Assembly: GCF_932526225.1 (NCBI RefSeq)
Contig: NC_064034.1
Span: 188,501-252,500, forward strand
DNA length: 64,000 nucleotides
Origin: Nematostella vectensis
Taxonomy: Eukaryota > Cnidaria > Anthozoa > Actiniaria > Edwardsiidae
Direction: 5' to 3'
A program made the position numbers and the translations under genes. Shown in pieces: positions 12,301 through 24,700 of the stretch. Below the pieces are notes generated by a model, which saw nothing but the letters and a program-made list of their open reading frames with translations, searched no databases and was not told the DNA's origin. The stretch's first letter is position 1. Each line of letters opens with the position of its first letter.

Positions 12301-14262
12301 AACTTCCCTTTGAAAGATTTTACACTTGCTGGGTTTCAATTTTATCCCGTGTTCCCGCAGTCTTTGCAAAACTTTCCTCAGATCACTAACATGTTCTTCA
12401 AAATTTTGACTAAAGACAATGATATCGTCCAAATATGGGATACATGTGGTGTCTCTTAAATCTTCTAAACAATCTTGCATATATCTTTGAAAGGCCGCGG
12501 GGGCCTGGGAAAGACCCATGGGAATGCGAACCCATTCATACAGTCCCCAAGGGGTCACAAAGGCAGTCAATGGTCTACTGTCTTTCCCCATGAAACCCTG
12601 ATGATATGCGCGTCCCTGATCCAGTACTGAAAACCAACTATTTCCCCCTAGGGTGTCTAATGCATCTTGAATCCTTGGGATGGGAAAACGGTCAGGAACA
12701 CTCTTACGATTCAGTTCACGATAGTCAATGCACAGTCTTAGAGACCCGTCCCGTTTACGGACGCAGACAGCCGGCGACGAGTAGGAAGACTTTGACTTCA
12801 CAATCCATCCCTTATTTATCAAGTCCTCAATATAGCCTTTGACTTCTGCATACAATGGGCGGCTAATTGAGACATATGTTTTCTGAACAGGAGTCTTATC
12901 CATTAGGGTTAAATTTAACTCAAGGTCTTCGATGCAACCGACATCCTGACTATCACGGGCAAAGGTCTCCTCCTCTTCCTGTAACAGACGAGTGACTTCC
13001 TTTTTTTGTTCTTCATTCAGATCTCCAATCACCACCCCTGGGACCCTCTGTGATGAATCTATGGTCGCCCCCCTGGATTCTTGTGTTTCACCTGGGTGTA
13101 CCCCCCTTGCATCAGACAAGTTCATCTCACTAAGTTTCACTTCTGCTGGGGTAACTGATCTGATAAGGTTAAGACTACCCAAGATGGTGCCCCCCCTGAG
13201 GGTGATATCATGCTTGGTGGCATTACTGACGTAAATGTCAACTCGCGTAGCTTTCCCTTTCGGGATGGACAATAGAGACTGGGAGAGTTCTAGCCCTGTA
13301 GGCAATGTCTGGTCTTCATCTGGTTCAAAGATAACTGGGCATTTCTCCTCGACTGGGCCGGTATTTGCACGACAATTAATTCTCAGGGTCTGCCCCCCCG
13401 GTATGCTAACACTCTTCTTAGGTGACTTTAAGATGCACAAGGGTTCTGAGTTGTCACATGTTTGGATAAAGTTAATCAAGGCCCCAACTGCCTCCCCTCT
13501 GACTTCTGGAAATGCACCTTTCATAATATCCTGTAATGGGCTCCCTGTGGTGTTGCTATTATCCCCTGGGAAATCTTTAATCACTGTTTCTATGACATTA
13601 TATCCAATGATGGGACACTCTAACTCTCCTGGGGTCACTAAAAAAGGTACTTCTACATCTGGCCCTGTATACCCATGGGATTCTAGCTTCAATGTTATGG
13701 GGATCCATCCCTCATATGGGATCTCACTGCCATTTGCAGCAGATACATTTAAGTTTCTATCCCGACCCAGGAGTGTCTCAATATCTTGTAAATCAGTGTT
13801 CAAACCATTCTCATTGACCCATGATTTAGATAAAACTGAAATTTGCGCGCCCGTATCCCAGAGGGCCTCTGTGCTAATATCATTAAGCATGCAGGAAACT
13901 TTGCATTTTGGTCCTACCAGTTTACAAATAACAGCATGTTGTTTTGGAGTGAGATGAGACATAAATACACTAGACTGAATTCGCTCTGCGTACTCACTGT
14001 TTTTCTTGGCTTGTAACTCTTGTATCGCAGTGCAAAGTTTCTTGTGTTCCAACCAATGAGCCCGTTGGCATTGCACACCGCAGTACAATGCTGACTTACA
14101 ACCCGCACATTGAACTAAACAATCACTACCAGATGGTTGATGCCCACATAACACACATACTTGGGACTTTCCTGTGGAAGCAACTTGCGACCCGGCTACC
14201 GCCTGTCCCGCGGTGGCAGCCGGTGCTGGTTTCCCGAATCCTTGTTTTGTGTTGGTCTCCGC
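9313..14262 (-). CDS. pol: Pol polyprotein: MYND finger, protease, RT, RNase H, integrase, acidic repeat tail
   Basis: The frame is open from 14262 to a TAA at 9313-9315, is -1 relative to gag and overlaps its end, so it is presumably made as Gag-Pol by frameshifting at 14229-14235. There is no ATG near its start. Counting residues from the GTG at 14154, a MYND-type zinc finger occupies the start (a C-x2-C just before and at residues 1-3, CAGC at 16-19, later C, H and C to 41). The protease DTGA is at 100-103. RT runs about 440-640 with D512 and YLDD at 574-577. RNase H has D743, E786 and D813. Integrase has H1004, H1009, C1040 and C1042, then D1071, D1130 and E1166 (a 35-residue D-E gap) and a GPY/F-like region near 1297-1342. 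The tail 1370-1500 has about six degenerate 14-15-residue repeats rich in E, S, D and Q; 1565-1605 repeats PYGY/PYGL. No internal stop or frameshift is seen. Confidence 0.95.
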   Translation of the reverse strand, partial: AETNTKQGFGKPAPAATAGQAVAGSQVASTGKSQVCVLCGHQPSGSDCLVQCAGCKSALYCGVQCQRAHWLEHKKLCTAIQELQAKKNSEYAERIQSSVFMSHLTPKQHAVICKLVGPKCKVSCMLNDISTEALWDTGAQISVLSKSWVNENGLNTDLQDIETLLGRDRNLNVSAANGSEIPYEGWIPITLKLESHGYTGPDVEVPFLVTPGELECPIIGYNVIETVIKDFPGDNSNTTGSPLQDIMKGAFPEVRGEAVGALINFIQTCDNSEPLCILKSPKKSVSIPGGQTLRINCRANTGPVEEKCPVIFEPDEDQTLPTGLELSQSLLSIPKGKATRVDIYVSNATKHDITLRGGTILGSLNLIRSVTPAEVKLSEMNLSDARGVHPGETQESRGATIDSSQRVPGVVIGDLNEEQKKEVTRLLQEEEETFARDSQDVGCIEDLELNLTLMDKTPVQKTYVSISRPLYAEVKGYIEDLINKGWIVKSKSSYSSPAVCVRKRDGSLRLCIDYRELNRKSVPDRFPIPRIQDALDTLGGNSWFSVLDQGRAYHQGFMGKDSRPLTAFVTPWGLYEWVRIPMGLSQAPAAFQRYMQDCLEDLRDTTCIPYLDDIIVFSQNFEEHVSDLRKVLQRLREHGIKLKPSKCKIFQREVTFLGHVVSEEGYRMDQESIKAVTDLKDTPPKTVGEVRRLMGLLSYFRRYVHNFATLAAPIYDLLTEPKGGTSTKSKSRSSKSLSRQPVSWSEEHQRILETLIDTITSPPVMAYPDYQQPFILHTDASERGLGAVLYQRQKGTLRVIGYGSRSLTQAERNYHLHSGKLEFLALKWAITEKFRDYLYYAPKFTVYTDNNPLTYILTTAKLNATGQRWVSELADYNFVIKYRPGKANGDADGLSRISQGMEKYMEECQKTICQEDIGATVNSVKFQAGEDGIPTISLSACLEDSPDDNVTLGTQAWSTEDIVRLQREDTTIGKVIGFILNESLPSLKERKKETPETKAMLRHWKKLELGKDDILRRRIGPRLQLVLPRKLHHLVYKELHEEMGHLGAERVLQLARDRFFWPRMQQDIEHYVTSVCRCIKQKRPKHAQRAPMQSIQTTAPFELISLDFLHLEKSSGGYEYILVVIDHFTRFAQAYATRNKSAPTVAEKLYNDYIMRFGFPLRIHHDQGKEFENDLHKHLEKLSGVAHSRTTPYHPQSNGQVERFNQTLLAMLRTLPENQKSNWKDSLNKVVHAYNCTRNDSTGFSPFYLLYGRSPRLPIDLMLGTSLQGTPQQYPKYVTKWRETMEEAYRIARSKSTAQAARGKRYYEKKVRCSSLKPGDRVLVRNLSERGGPGKLRSYFEDQVFVVVNQKGESSPVYEVRPENGKGRNRTLHYNLLLPCDYLMSDVITQPKRKTKTRKPATRNAAELKEESSSEEEPDFVYGRQVGYAPDEKEEASSESDVVLGQQEEVSGESDVAPDRQEEIASGESDVSLDQQEEASDELDGAPDQQEGASGELDGAPDQQEGTAGELDEAIEEQAERASQQQQGEQGDRDSQENYANGSIIGRPERNRHPPLRVTYDVIGQPSYYRGPVANHGITINESAWSAYGAPPTQELPCATCGFKAPFGLQVPYGYSVPCSLQTPYGYPVPYGLQVPYRCPSFSPWTPAM
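14192..14235 (-). promoter_or_regulatory. -1 ribosomal frameshift signal: slippery G GGA AAC plus hairpin
   Basis: On the coding strand, GGGAAAC (14229-14235) lies in the gag/pol overlap and reads G GGA AAC in the gag frame, GGG AAA in the pol frame: the canonical X XXY YYZ arrangement. After a 5-nt spacer, a GC-rich hairpin spans 14192-14223: outer stem CCGGCT/AGCCGG (6 bp), a 3-nt bulge on the 5' side, inner stem ACCGC/GCGGT (5 bp) and a 7-nt loop. The gag stop TAG (14196-14198) lies in the 3' arm. Slip site, spacer and stem all match what is known of -1 frameshift signals. Efficiency is untested. Confidence 0.85.
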
Positions 14263-15530
14263 TTACGACATCCCCGTGCCCAATGCTCAGATGAACCGCA
14301 ATAAAAACAATGATCACATGCATCAATCGTATTGCTATCCTCACACTGCTTGCAAACTCTCTTGGTCTTCTGTACATGTCTATCCCGATTATCAATATTG
14401 CCATCCCTTTCCTGTTGCACTTGGGCCACTGTCTCCCGCAATGTGGCCATCTCCGACTTCACTGACTTGAGTTCTGCTAGGATCAGGTCTTCTGTTGAGA
14501 CTGCGGCTGGAGCAGTCTTCCCTTTGTCCTTACGTCCACCATTCCCTTGTGATTCGACATTATCACTTGTTAGCTGATTAACTTTCTTAGTTATTTTGGT
14601 TAACTTTGATTTCCTCTCTAACTCCTCAGATGCCACAATATTTACATGCTGGATTAAATCTTCATCAGTGGTATCTGTGTTCTGTAGATATGGTCTTAGT
14701 TTCATCCTTACACCATCATCCATTAATCCAGTCTCCACAGTTCTTAAAAATAGTCCTTGCACCAGTTCGGGATCGTATTTCATTTTGCTATCAGACTCTT
14801 GTGACGCAAAACAAACTTTCTGCCTTTGATCCAAAGCCCTGATCACAAAACTCTGAGGGGTTTCCCCGGGAGCTTGAGCCAAAATTGCTAATTCTTGATA
14901 CAGTTCTGTTGCATTTTTTTCCTGATAATGCGAGCGCAAAATGTGTCTTAATTGGGCCAGAGTCAAGCCAGGAATACCTTCCAAGTAGCTGCGAAGTCTC
15001 ATTCCTGGGCAAATGGACTTTATTACTGCATCGACCACCTCAACTTCTGTGTGTCCTTTCTTTAGTCCAGAGTCAATTTGTCTCACGAGACTGACAAAAC
15101 TTAACTTATCTTTCTGTCCTGGCTCTCCAATTTGCCCAGAAATCTTCATTTCTCTCTTTATATCCGAAATGTAGAGACCTTTCTTTGATTCCATACCCAT
15201 AAGCTTGTTCATTTGATCCTTCAGAGCTTGGAGCTCCTCGCTCGGACTTGCACTTGCACTCGTGTTTGGCTGGGCTTGTTTTTCTTGTTTGGGCTTCGTT
15301 GCTCCAGAAATCGCCGAAATAACCTCCTCTAATCCCTTCAGATAGCTGACTGCTTGGTCTCCTTTGCTCTCAAGCTCGTTATCCACAGCTTGTGAGATCC
15401 TTCTGACCCGTTTCAACCTAGATAGTTTGTCGTCCTCGTGTAGCTTCAAAAAGTTTTCCACTTCGTGTAACTGTTCGGCCGTCAAGCGACACAAACTCTC
15501 TTCGATACTAAGCTGAAGTTCTTCAGTCAT
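14196..15530 (-). CDS. gag: Gag polyprotein with CCHC zinc knuckle
   Basis: 444 codons from the ATG at 15530, the first plausible ATG after the primer-binding site, to TAG at 14196-14198. The N-terminal third is charged and helix-rich. The middle carries a capsid-like region (around [20 protein letters not shown]), and a long basic/acidic stretch follows. Near the C-terminus is one zinc knuckle, [14 protein letters not shown], residues 408-421, spaced C-x2-C-x4-H-x4-C, preceded by further CxxC-like pairs; then a basic tail. Expected role: capsid assembly and RNA packaging. The leader between LTR and ATG is only 36 nt. The frame also reads upstream into the LTR but lacks an ATG there. Confidence 0.9.
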   Translation of the reverse strand: MTEELQLSIEESLCRLTAEQLHEVENFLKLHEDDKLSRLKRVRRISQAVDNELESKGDQAVSYLKGLEEVISAISGATKPKQEKQAQPNTSASASPSEELQALKDQMNKLMGMESKKGLYISDIKREMKISGQIGEPGQKDKLSFVSLVRQIDSGLKKGHTEVEVVDAVIKSICPGMRLRSYLEGIPGLTLAQLRHILRSHYQEKNATELYQELAILAQAPGETPQSFVIRALDQRQKVCFASQESDSKMKYDPELVQGLFLRTVETGLMDDGVRMKLRPYLQNTDTTDEDLIQHVNIVASEELERKSKLTKITKKVNQLTSDNVESQGNGGRKDKGKTAPAAVSTEDLILAELKSVKSEMATLRETVAQVQQERDGNIDNRDRHVQKTKRVCKQCEDSNTIDACDHCFYCGSSEHWARGCRKRRPTQNKDSGNQHRLPPRDRR

Positions 15531-15550
15531 CTTCTGAATCCGTTTTCTTT

Positions 15551-15563
15551 GTCTGAGCCCCCA
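15551..15563 (-). other. Primer-binding site (tRNA-Pro-like)
   Basis: On the coding strand TGGGGGCTCAGAC starts three bases after the 5' LTR. The first nine bases, TGGGGGCTC, match the 3' end complement of tRNA-Pro (CCA plus GAGCCC). The match then stops, so either pairing is short or the host tRNA differs. Confidence 0.6.
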
Positions 15564-15566
15564 ATA

Positions 15567-15743
15567 TGTTACCTTATAATTTGTGAAAACTCGAGTAACA
15601 TTAAAAATAAACCGAAAATAAACCACACAGAAACAAACATGGCGGTCAACACGTTTTTTCTCTTCTTCTCCACACACTGCATTATGGGTAATACAATATT
15701 TTTCTATGGAGGGGTGGGCAAGTGCTTAATTCCAAGGGTAACA
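15567..15743 (-). repeat. 5' LTR
   Basis: Second copy of the 177-bp repeat, same ends. On the coding strand it is followed after three bases by the primer-binding site. The gag frame stays open upstream through part of this LTR, but from a GTG codon only, so an N-terminal extension is unlikely. Confidence 0.95.
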
Positions 15744-18700
15744 CATGCAGTCAAACAACAGAATTGCATGATAACCTTGAATATATTGAATAAAGGACTG
15801 CAAAAAAAACATCTTTTGTACTAGTTGCTTGAATTGACCCTTGGCTATTTTTAGCTGAATTCCCCTCCCCCTCTAAAAAAGAAAATAATAATAATAATAA
15901 TAGAACAAAATTAAAAAGAAAACAAACACAACAGAGACCCCCACCAACAATTTTGATTTTTTTTACTTTCCTTTAAAAGGGGAGTGTCACGGTTAAGAGA
16001 TTTGCAATAGCTCTAGAGCCCTGACACAATGAACTTAAGTGAAATTCTAATACTGACCTCTGAGCTTTTGGTACATGTGGGAGACTTTAAACAAAACAAA
16101 ACAAATGACCACAAACTGTCAATTAACATAGTTTTCAATATAATATTGCATATTATTTAATAAGGTATTCACAGCTTTTAAAAAGTTCAACTGTTTGTTG
16201 ACACTTAAAAGCCTCAATAATCACTGACTCCAGACATGCGCAGTACTATGTTGCTGCCCCTTTAAAGTAAAATACAGCTTTACTTAGTCAGCGTAGACAA
16301 AATTGCGGATTTTGTCAATATTCTAATATGAAGATGTCAATATTCTCCCCCCTTACGTCTTTATTTCTATTTATTTTATGATTTTCACATGATACCAAAA
16401 CAGCGTCTTTTTTCTTCGCTAATTTGATGTCATGTACACAATAAAAGAGATTCGCCCGTGCGGATGGCGAGTCCCCAAAGGACCCAAGACGCCCAAATAG
16501 ACCTCTATTTTTTGTCATCCACAATCTCGGCGAGCTGTGCGTGGCGTAAGCGTATTACAGGCCTGGGATCCTGGTTATTGTCCTCCCCATTAATGCGCGG
16601 GTTGGGATAACCTTGCAAGAGTGTTGTACAGCATATTCGCTCGGAAATATCGGTGCTTGGGGCCTTCGGGTTCTTTACAGCCTTCCGTAAAAGCCTTGTG
16701 CTGCCATACCGATTGGGTAATCCGTATGTATGGTTTCCGTTTTGTTCTTCAGACCGGGTTCGATCCCAGACCAATGGGCTTTTTTTTTAATTCGTTTTTT
16801 TTCTTTGTGCTGGACCCCCTTAATCCTGATAGGTTTTGCGCAACAATAATAAAAAAAGTGAGTTTGCAAAATAAGCTTGCTAGATTTATTGATTATATGT
16901 ATTCAATTTGTTCCTAGGAAGTTAACAAAAAACACAAAGCAAAGAGTTTGAGGAAGTAAACAAGTATGTGAACTTTAATGTTCTATTTGAAGGGGTGCAT
17001 TTTGTACAGGGAAGCATACATAGAATGCTTAACTGGTGGAGAGGGAAGAGGTAAAAGTTTATTGAGCATAATTTCAACAATAGCAGGGGGAAGAGAGGGG
17101 CACTCTCTTCATACAATATTGCAGTTGTTACCTATTATTAAATAAGTTTGTAACATGTCTTTGTTTATGAAGCAAGGTCTATTTCTGAGACAAGCAAACT
17201 CAAGTAAGGCTGTTGAAATAAGAGGTGAGTGTTAAAAGAAAAACAATTATCTGATTGGAAATTTACTGTAGATTCCTTTGCACCAAAATAAGAACAAACT
17301 TCATTTTGTTTGTTATTTATAAGGAACGAGATGAGCTCTACAAAGCCATAAAGAAATATGTATTGCTCATCTAAATTATACAAGTAAATGATAATATTAA
17401 AAAAGAACTACTGTAAGTAATTAGAGTGGTTTTCATTAACCCGTGAAACAAAGTGTGATAGTTAAACGATAATAGTTAGTAAAACAGAAAAAAGAACAAT
17501 AGAATCAGATCACCACAAACTGTAATACGCTAAAGCGTAGTTCACGGGTTAATGAAGGTTTTGACATTTCAACCTTACATCCACATGAAAGTAATGCCTA
17601 ATATCGAGTGCCCTACAGTAAGTGTTTTGCAGTCAAGTTGTTTTCTTTTAGTAGGTAAAAAATTATTCTAAATAATAGTAATCATAGCTATGGTCACCAC
17701 TTACACATATAGAACTTGTAATGAAAAGAAAGAAAAAAATATATATATGCAGTCAAACAACAGAATTGCATGATAACCTTGAATATATTGAATAAAGGAC
17801 TGCAAAAAACATCTTTTGTACTAGTTGCTTGAATTGACCCTTGGCTATTTTTAGCTGAATTCCCCTCCCCCTCTAAAAAAGAAAATAATAATAATAATAA
17901 TAGAACAAAACTAAAAAGAAAACAAACACAACAGAGACCCCCACCAGCAATTTTGATTTTTTTTACTTTCCTTTAAAAGGGGAGTGTCACGGTTAAGAGA
18001 TTTGCAATAGCTCTAGAGCCCTGACACAATGAACTTAAGTGAAATTCTAATACTGACTTATGAGCTTTTGGTACATGTGGGAGACTTTAAACAAAACAAA
18101 ACAAATGACCACAAACTGTCAATTAACATAGTTTTCAATATAATATTGCATATTATTTAATAAGGTATTCACAGCTTTTAAAAAGTTCAACTGTTTGTTG
18201 ACACTTAAAAGCCTACAATAATCACTGACTCCAGACATGCGCAGTACTATGTTGCTGCCCCTTTAAAGTAAAATGCAGCTTTACTTAGTCAGCGTAGACA
18301 AAATTGCGGATTTTGTCAATATTCTAATATGAAGATGTCAATATTCTCTCCCCTTACGTCTTTATTTCTATTTATTTTATGATTTTCACATGATACCAAA
18401 ACAGCGTCTTTTTTCTTCGCTAATTTGATGTCATGTACACAATAAAAGAGATGCGCCCGTGCGCATGGCGAGTCCCAAAGGGACCCAAGACGCCCAAATA
18501 GACCTCTATTTTTTGTCATCCACAATCTCGGCGAGCTGTGCGTGGCGTAACCGTATTACAGGCCTGGGATCCTGGTTATTGTCCTCCCCATTAATGCGCG
18601 GGTTGGGATAACCTTGCAAGAGTGTTGTACAGCATATTCGCTCGGAAATATCGGTGCTTGGGGCCTTCGGGTTCTTTACAGCCTTCCGTAAAAGCCTTGT

Positions 18701-21700
18701 GCTGCCATACCGATTGGGTAATCCGTATGTATGGTTTCCGTTTTGTTCTTCAGACCGGGTTCGATCCCAGGCCAATGGGCTTTTTTTTTAATTCGTTTTT
18801 TTTCTTTGTGCTGGACCCCCTTAATCCTGATAGGTTTTGCGCAAAAATAATAAAAAAAGTGAGTTTGCAAAATAAGCTTGCTAGATTTATTGATTATATG
18901 TATTCAATTTGTTCCTAGGAAGTTAACAAAAAACACAAAGCAAAGAGTTTGAGGAAGTAAACAAGTATGTGAACTTTAATGTTCTATTTGAAGGGGTGCA
19001 TTTTGTACAGGGAAGCATACATAGAATGCTTAACTGGTGGAGAGGGAAGAGGTAAAAGTTTATTGAGCATAATTTCAACAATAGCAGGGGGAAGAGAGGG
19101 GCACTCTCTTCATACAATATTGCAGTTGTTACCTATTATTAAATAAGTTTGTAACATGTCTTTGTTTATTAAGCAAGGTCTATTTATGAGACAAGCAAAC
19201 TCAAGTAAGGCTGTTGAAATAACAGGTGAGTGTTAAAAGAAAAACAATTATCTGATTAGAAAACTACTGTAGATTCCTTTGCACCAAAATAAGAACAAAC
19301 TTCATTTTGTTTGTTATTTATGAGGAACGAGATGAGCTCTACAAAGCCATAAAGAAATATGTATTGCTCATCTAAATTATACAAGTAAATGATAATATTA
19401 AAAAAGAACTACTGTAAGTAATTAGAGTGGTTTTCATTAACCCGTGAAACAAAGTGTGATAGTTAAACGATAATAGTTAGTAAAACACAAAAAAGAACAA
19501 TAGAATCAGATCACCACAAACTGTAATACGCTAAAGCGTAGTTCACGGGTTAATGAAGGTTTTGACATTTCAACCTTACATCCACATGAAAGTAATGCCT
19601 AATATCGAGTGCCCTACAGTAAGTGTTTTGCAGTCAAGTTGTTTTCTTTTAGTAGGTAAAAAATTATTCTAAATAATAGTAATCATAGCTATGGTCACCA
19701 CTTACACATATAGAACTTGTAATGAAAAGAAAGAAAAAAATATATATATATGCAGTCAAACAACAGAATTGCATGATAACCTTGAATATATTGAATAAAG
19801 GACTGCAAAAAAACATCTTTTGTACTAGTTGCTTGAATTGACCCTTGGCTATTTTTAGCTGAATTCCCCTCCCCCTCTAAAAAAGAAAATAATAATAATA
19901 ATAATAGAGCAAAACTAAAAAGAAAACAAACACAACAGAGACCCTCACCAACAATTTTGATTTTTTTTACTTTCCTTTAAAAGGGGAGTGTCACGGTTAA
20001 GAGATTTGCAATAGCTCTAGAGCCCTGACACAATGAACTTAAGTGAAATTCTAATACTGACTTATGAGCTTTTGGTACATGTAGGAGACTTTAAACAAAA
20101 CAAAACAAATGACCACAAACTGTCAATTAACATAGTTTTCAATATAATATTGCATATTATTTAATAAGGTATTCACAGCTTTTAAAAAGTTCAACTGTTT
20201 GTTGACACTTAAAAGCCTACAATAATCACTGACTCCAGACATGCGCAGTACTATGTTGCTGCCCCTTTAAAGTAAAATACAGCTTTACTTAGTCAGCGTA
20301 GACAAAATTGCGGATTTTGTCAATATTCTAATATGAAGATGTCAATATTCTCTCCCCTTACGTCTTTATTTCTATTTATTTTATGATTTTCACATGATAC
20401 CAAAACAGCGTCTTTTTTCTTCGCTAATTTGATGTCATGTACACAATAAAAGAGATGCGCCCGTGCGCATGGCGAGTCCCAAAGGGACCCAAGACGCCCA
20501 AATAGACCTCTATTTTTTGTCATCCACAATCTCGGCGAGCTGTGCGTGGCGTAACCGTATTACAGGCCTGGGATCCTGGTTATTGTCCTCCCCATTAATG
20601 CGCGGGTTGGGATAACCTTGCAAGAGTGTTGTACAGCATATTCGCTCGGAAATATCGGTGCTTGGGGCCTTCGGGTTCTTTACAGCCTTCCGTAAAAGCC
20701 TTGTGCTGCCATACCGATTGGGTAATACGTATGTATGGTTTCCGTTTTGTTCTTCAGACCGGGTTCGATCCCAGGCCAATGGGCTTTTTTTTTTAATTCG
20801 TTTTTTTTCTTTGTGCTGGACCCCCTTAATCCTGATAGGTTTGGCGCAAAAATAATAAAAAAAAGTGAGTTTGCAAAATAAGCTTGCTAGATTTATTGAT
20901 TATATGTATTCAATTTGTTCCTAGGAAGTTAACAAAAAACACAAAGCAAAGAGTTTGAGGAAGTAAACAAGTATGTGAACTTTAATGTTCTATTTGAAGG
21001 GGTGCATTTTGTACAGGGAAGCATACATAGAATGCTTAACTGGTGGAGAGGGAAGAGGTAAAAGTTTATTGAGCATAATTTCAACAATAGCAGGGGGAAG
21101 AGAGGGGCACTCTCTTCATACAATATTGCAGTTGTTACCTATTATTAAATAAGTTTGTAACATGTTTTTGTTTATTAAGCAAGGTCTATTTATGAGACAA
21201 GCAAACTCAAGTAAGGCTGTTGAAATAACAGGTGAGTGTTAAAAGAAAAACAATTATCTGATTAGAAAACTACTGTAGATTCCTTTGCACCAAAATAAGA
21301 ACAAACTTCATTTTGTTTGTTATTTATGAGGAACGAGATGAGCTCTACAAGGCCAAGAAGAAATATGTATTGCTCATCTAAATTATACAAGTAAATAATA
21401 ATATTAAAATAGAATTACTGTAAGTAATTAGAGTGGTTTTCATTAACCCGTGAAACAAAGTGTGATAGTTAAACGGTAATAGTTAGTAAAACACAAAAAA
21501 GAACAATAGAATCAGATCACAACAAAATGTAATACGCTAAAGCGTAGTTCACGGGTTAATGAAGGTTTTGACATTTCAACCTTACATCCACATGAAAGTA
21601 ATGCCTAATATCGAGTGCCCTACAGTAAGTGTTTTGCAGTCAAGTTGTTTTCTTTTAGTAGGAAAAAATTATTTTAATAATAGTAATCATAGCTATGGTC

Positions 21701-24700
21701 ACCACTTACACATATAGAACTTGTAATGAAAAGAAAGAAAAAAAATATATATATGCAGTCAAACAACAGAATTGCATGATAACCTTGAATATAATGTATA
21801 AAGGACTGCAAAAAAACATCTTTTGTACTAGTTGCTTGAATTGACCCTTGGCTATTTTTAGCTGAATTCCCCTCCCCCTCTAAAAAAGAAAATAATAATA
21901 ATAATAGAACAAAACTAAAAAAAAAAAACACAACAGAGACCCCCACCAACAATTTTGATTTTTTTTACTTTCCTTTAAAGGGGGAGTGTCATGTTTAAGA
22001 GATTTGCAATAGCTCTAGAGCCCTGACACAATGAACTTCAGTGAAATTCTAATACTGACTTATGAGCTTTTGGTACATGTGGGAGACTTTAAACAAAACA
22101 AAAAAAATGACCACAAACTGTCCATTAACATAGTTTTCAATATAATATTGCATATTATTTAATAAGGTATTGACAGCTTTTAAAAAGTTCAACTGTTTGT
22201 AGACACTTAAAAGCCTGCAATAAACACTGACTCCAGACATGCGCAGTACTATGCTGCTGCCCCTTTAAAGTAAAATACAACTTTACTTAGTCAGCGTAGA
22301 CAATATTGCGGATTTTGTCAATATTCTAATATGAATATGTCAATATTCTCCCCCCTTACGTCTTTATTTCTATTTATTTTATGCTTTTCACATGATACCA
22401 AAACAGCGTCTTTTTTCTTCGCTAATTTGATGTCATGTACACAATAAAAGAGATGCGCCCGTGCGCATGGCGAGTCCCCAAGGGACCCAAGACGCCCAAA
22501 TAGACCTCTACTTTTTGTCATCCACAATCTCGGCGAGCTGTGCGTGGCGTAACCGTATTACAGGCCTGGGATCCTGGTTATTGTCCTCCCCATTAATGCG
22601 CGGGTTGGGATAACCTTGCAAGAGTGTTGTACAGCATATTCGCTCGGAAATATCGGTGCTTGCGGCCTTCGGGTTCTTTACAGCCTTCCGTAAAAGCCTT
22701 GTGCTGCCATACCGATTGGGTAATCCGTATGTATGGTTTCCGTTTTGTTCTTCAGACCGGGTTCGATCCCAGGCCAATGGGCTTTTTTTTTTATTCGTTT
22801 TCTTTCTTTGTGCTTGACCCCCCTAATCCTGATTGGTTGTGCGCAAAAATAATAAAAAAAAGTGAGTTTGCAAAATAAGCTTGCTGGATTTATTGATTAT
22901 ATGTATTCAATTTGTTCCTAGGAAGTTAACAAAAAACACAAAGCAAAGAGTTTGAGGAAGTAAACAAGTATGTGAACTTTAATGTTCAATTTGAAGGGGC
23001 GCATTTTGTACTGGGAAGCATACATAGAATGCTTAACTGGTGGAGAGGGGAGAGGTAACAGTTTATTGAGCATAATGTCAACAATAGCAGGGGGAAGGGA
23101 GGGGCACTCTCTTCATACAATATTGCAGTTGTTACCTATTATTAAATAAGTTTGTAACATGTCTTTGTTTATTAAGCAAGGTCTATTTCTGAGACAAGCA
23201 AACTCAAGTAAGAGCTGTTGAAATAACAGGTGAGTGTTAAAAGAAAAACAATTATCTGATTAGAAAACTACTGTAGATTCCTTTGCACCAAAATAAGAAC
23301 AAACTTCATTTTGTTTGTTATTTATGAGGAACGAGATGAGCTCTACAAGGCCAAGAAGAAATATGTATTGCTCATCTAAATTATACAAGTAAATAATAAT
23401 ATTAAAATAGAATTACTGTAAGTAATTATAGTGGTTTTCATTAACCCGTGAAACAAAGTGTGATAGTTAAACGGTAATAGTTAGTAAAACACAAAAAAGA
23501 ACAATAGAATCAGATCACAACAAAGTGTAATACGATAAAGCGTAGTTCACGGGTTAATGAAGGTTTTGACATTTCAACCTTACATCCACATGAAAGTAAT
23601 GCCTAATATCGAGTGCCCTACAGTAAGTGTTTTGCAGTCAAGTTGTTTTCTTTTAGTAGGTAAAAAATTATTCTAAATAATAGTAATCATAGCTATGGTC
23701 ACCACTTACACATATAGAACTTGTAATGAAAAGAAAGAAAAAAATATATATATATGCAGTCAAACAAAAGAATTGCATGATAACCTTGAATATATTGAAT
23801 AAAGGACTGCAAAAAACATCTTTTGTACTAGTTGCTTGAATTGACCCTTGGCTATTTTTAGCTGAATTCCCCTCCCCCTCTAAAAAAGAAAATAATAATA
23901 ATAATAATAGAACAAAACTAAAAAGAAAACAAACACAACAGAGACCCCTACCAACAATTTTGATTTTTTTTTTTTACTTTCCTTTAAAAGGGGAGTGTCA
24001 CGGTTAAGAGATTTGCAATAGCTCTAGAGCCCTGACACAATGAACTTCAGTGAAATTCTAATACTGACCTCTGAGCTTCTGGTACATGTGGGAGACTTTA
24101 AACAAAACAAAAAAAATGACCACAAACTGTCCATTAACATAGTTTTCAATATAATATTGCATATTATATAATAAGGTATTCACAGCTTTTAAAAAGTTCA
24201 ACTGTTTGTAGACACTTAAAAGCCTGCAATAAACACTGACTCCAGACATGCGCAGTACTATGCTGCTGCCCCTTTAAAGTAAAATACAGCTTTACTTAGT
24301 CAGCGTAGACAATATTGCGGATTTTGTCAATATTCTAATATGAATATGTCAATATTCTCCCCCCTTACGTCTTTATTTCTATTTATTTTATGCTTTTCAC
24401 GTGATACCAAAACAGCGTCTTTTTTCTTCGCTATTTTGATGTCATGTACACAATAAAAGAGATGCGCCCGTGCGCATGGCGAGTCCCCAAGGGACCCAAG
24501 ACGCCCAAATAGACCTCTATTTTTTGTCATCCACAATCTCGGCGAGCTGTGCGTGGCGTAACCGTATTACAGGCCTGGGATCCTGGTTATTGTCCTCCCC
24601 ATTAATGCGCGGGTTGGGATAACCTTGCAAGAGTGTTGTACAGCATATTCGCTCGGAAATATCGGTGCTTGGGGCCTTCGGGTTCTTTACAGCCTTCCGT

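Larger units (their letters stand above)
8734..15743 (-). mobile_element. Ty3/Gypsy LTR retrotransposon, apparently intact, 7010 bp
   Basis: Two 177-bp direct LTRs enclose, on the minus strand, a primer-binding site, gag, pol in the -1 frame, a 3' untranslated segment and a polypurine tract. Domain order is protease, reverse transcriptase, RNase H, integrase, the Ty3/Gypsy (Metaviridae) order. Both frames are open and the LTRs look identical by eye, so insertion is recent. It interrupts a satellite 1 unit within its TATATATG tract without removing satellite sequence. The target duplication is not clean: the left flank ends in TATG and the right begins CATG, a possible 4-bp duplication with one mismatch. 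No envelope-like frame follows pol. Confidence 0.96.

Noticed and set aside
13235-13957. 240-codon plus-strand frame inside the LTR element
   Set aside because: Antisense shadow of pol; the minus frame has clear protease-to-integrase domains.
15531-15677. N-terminal extension of gag into the LTR
   Set aside because: The extra frame begins at GTG and crosses the primer-binding site and LTR; the ATG at 15530 is the better start.
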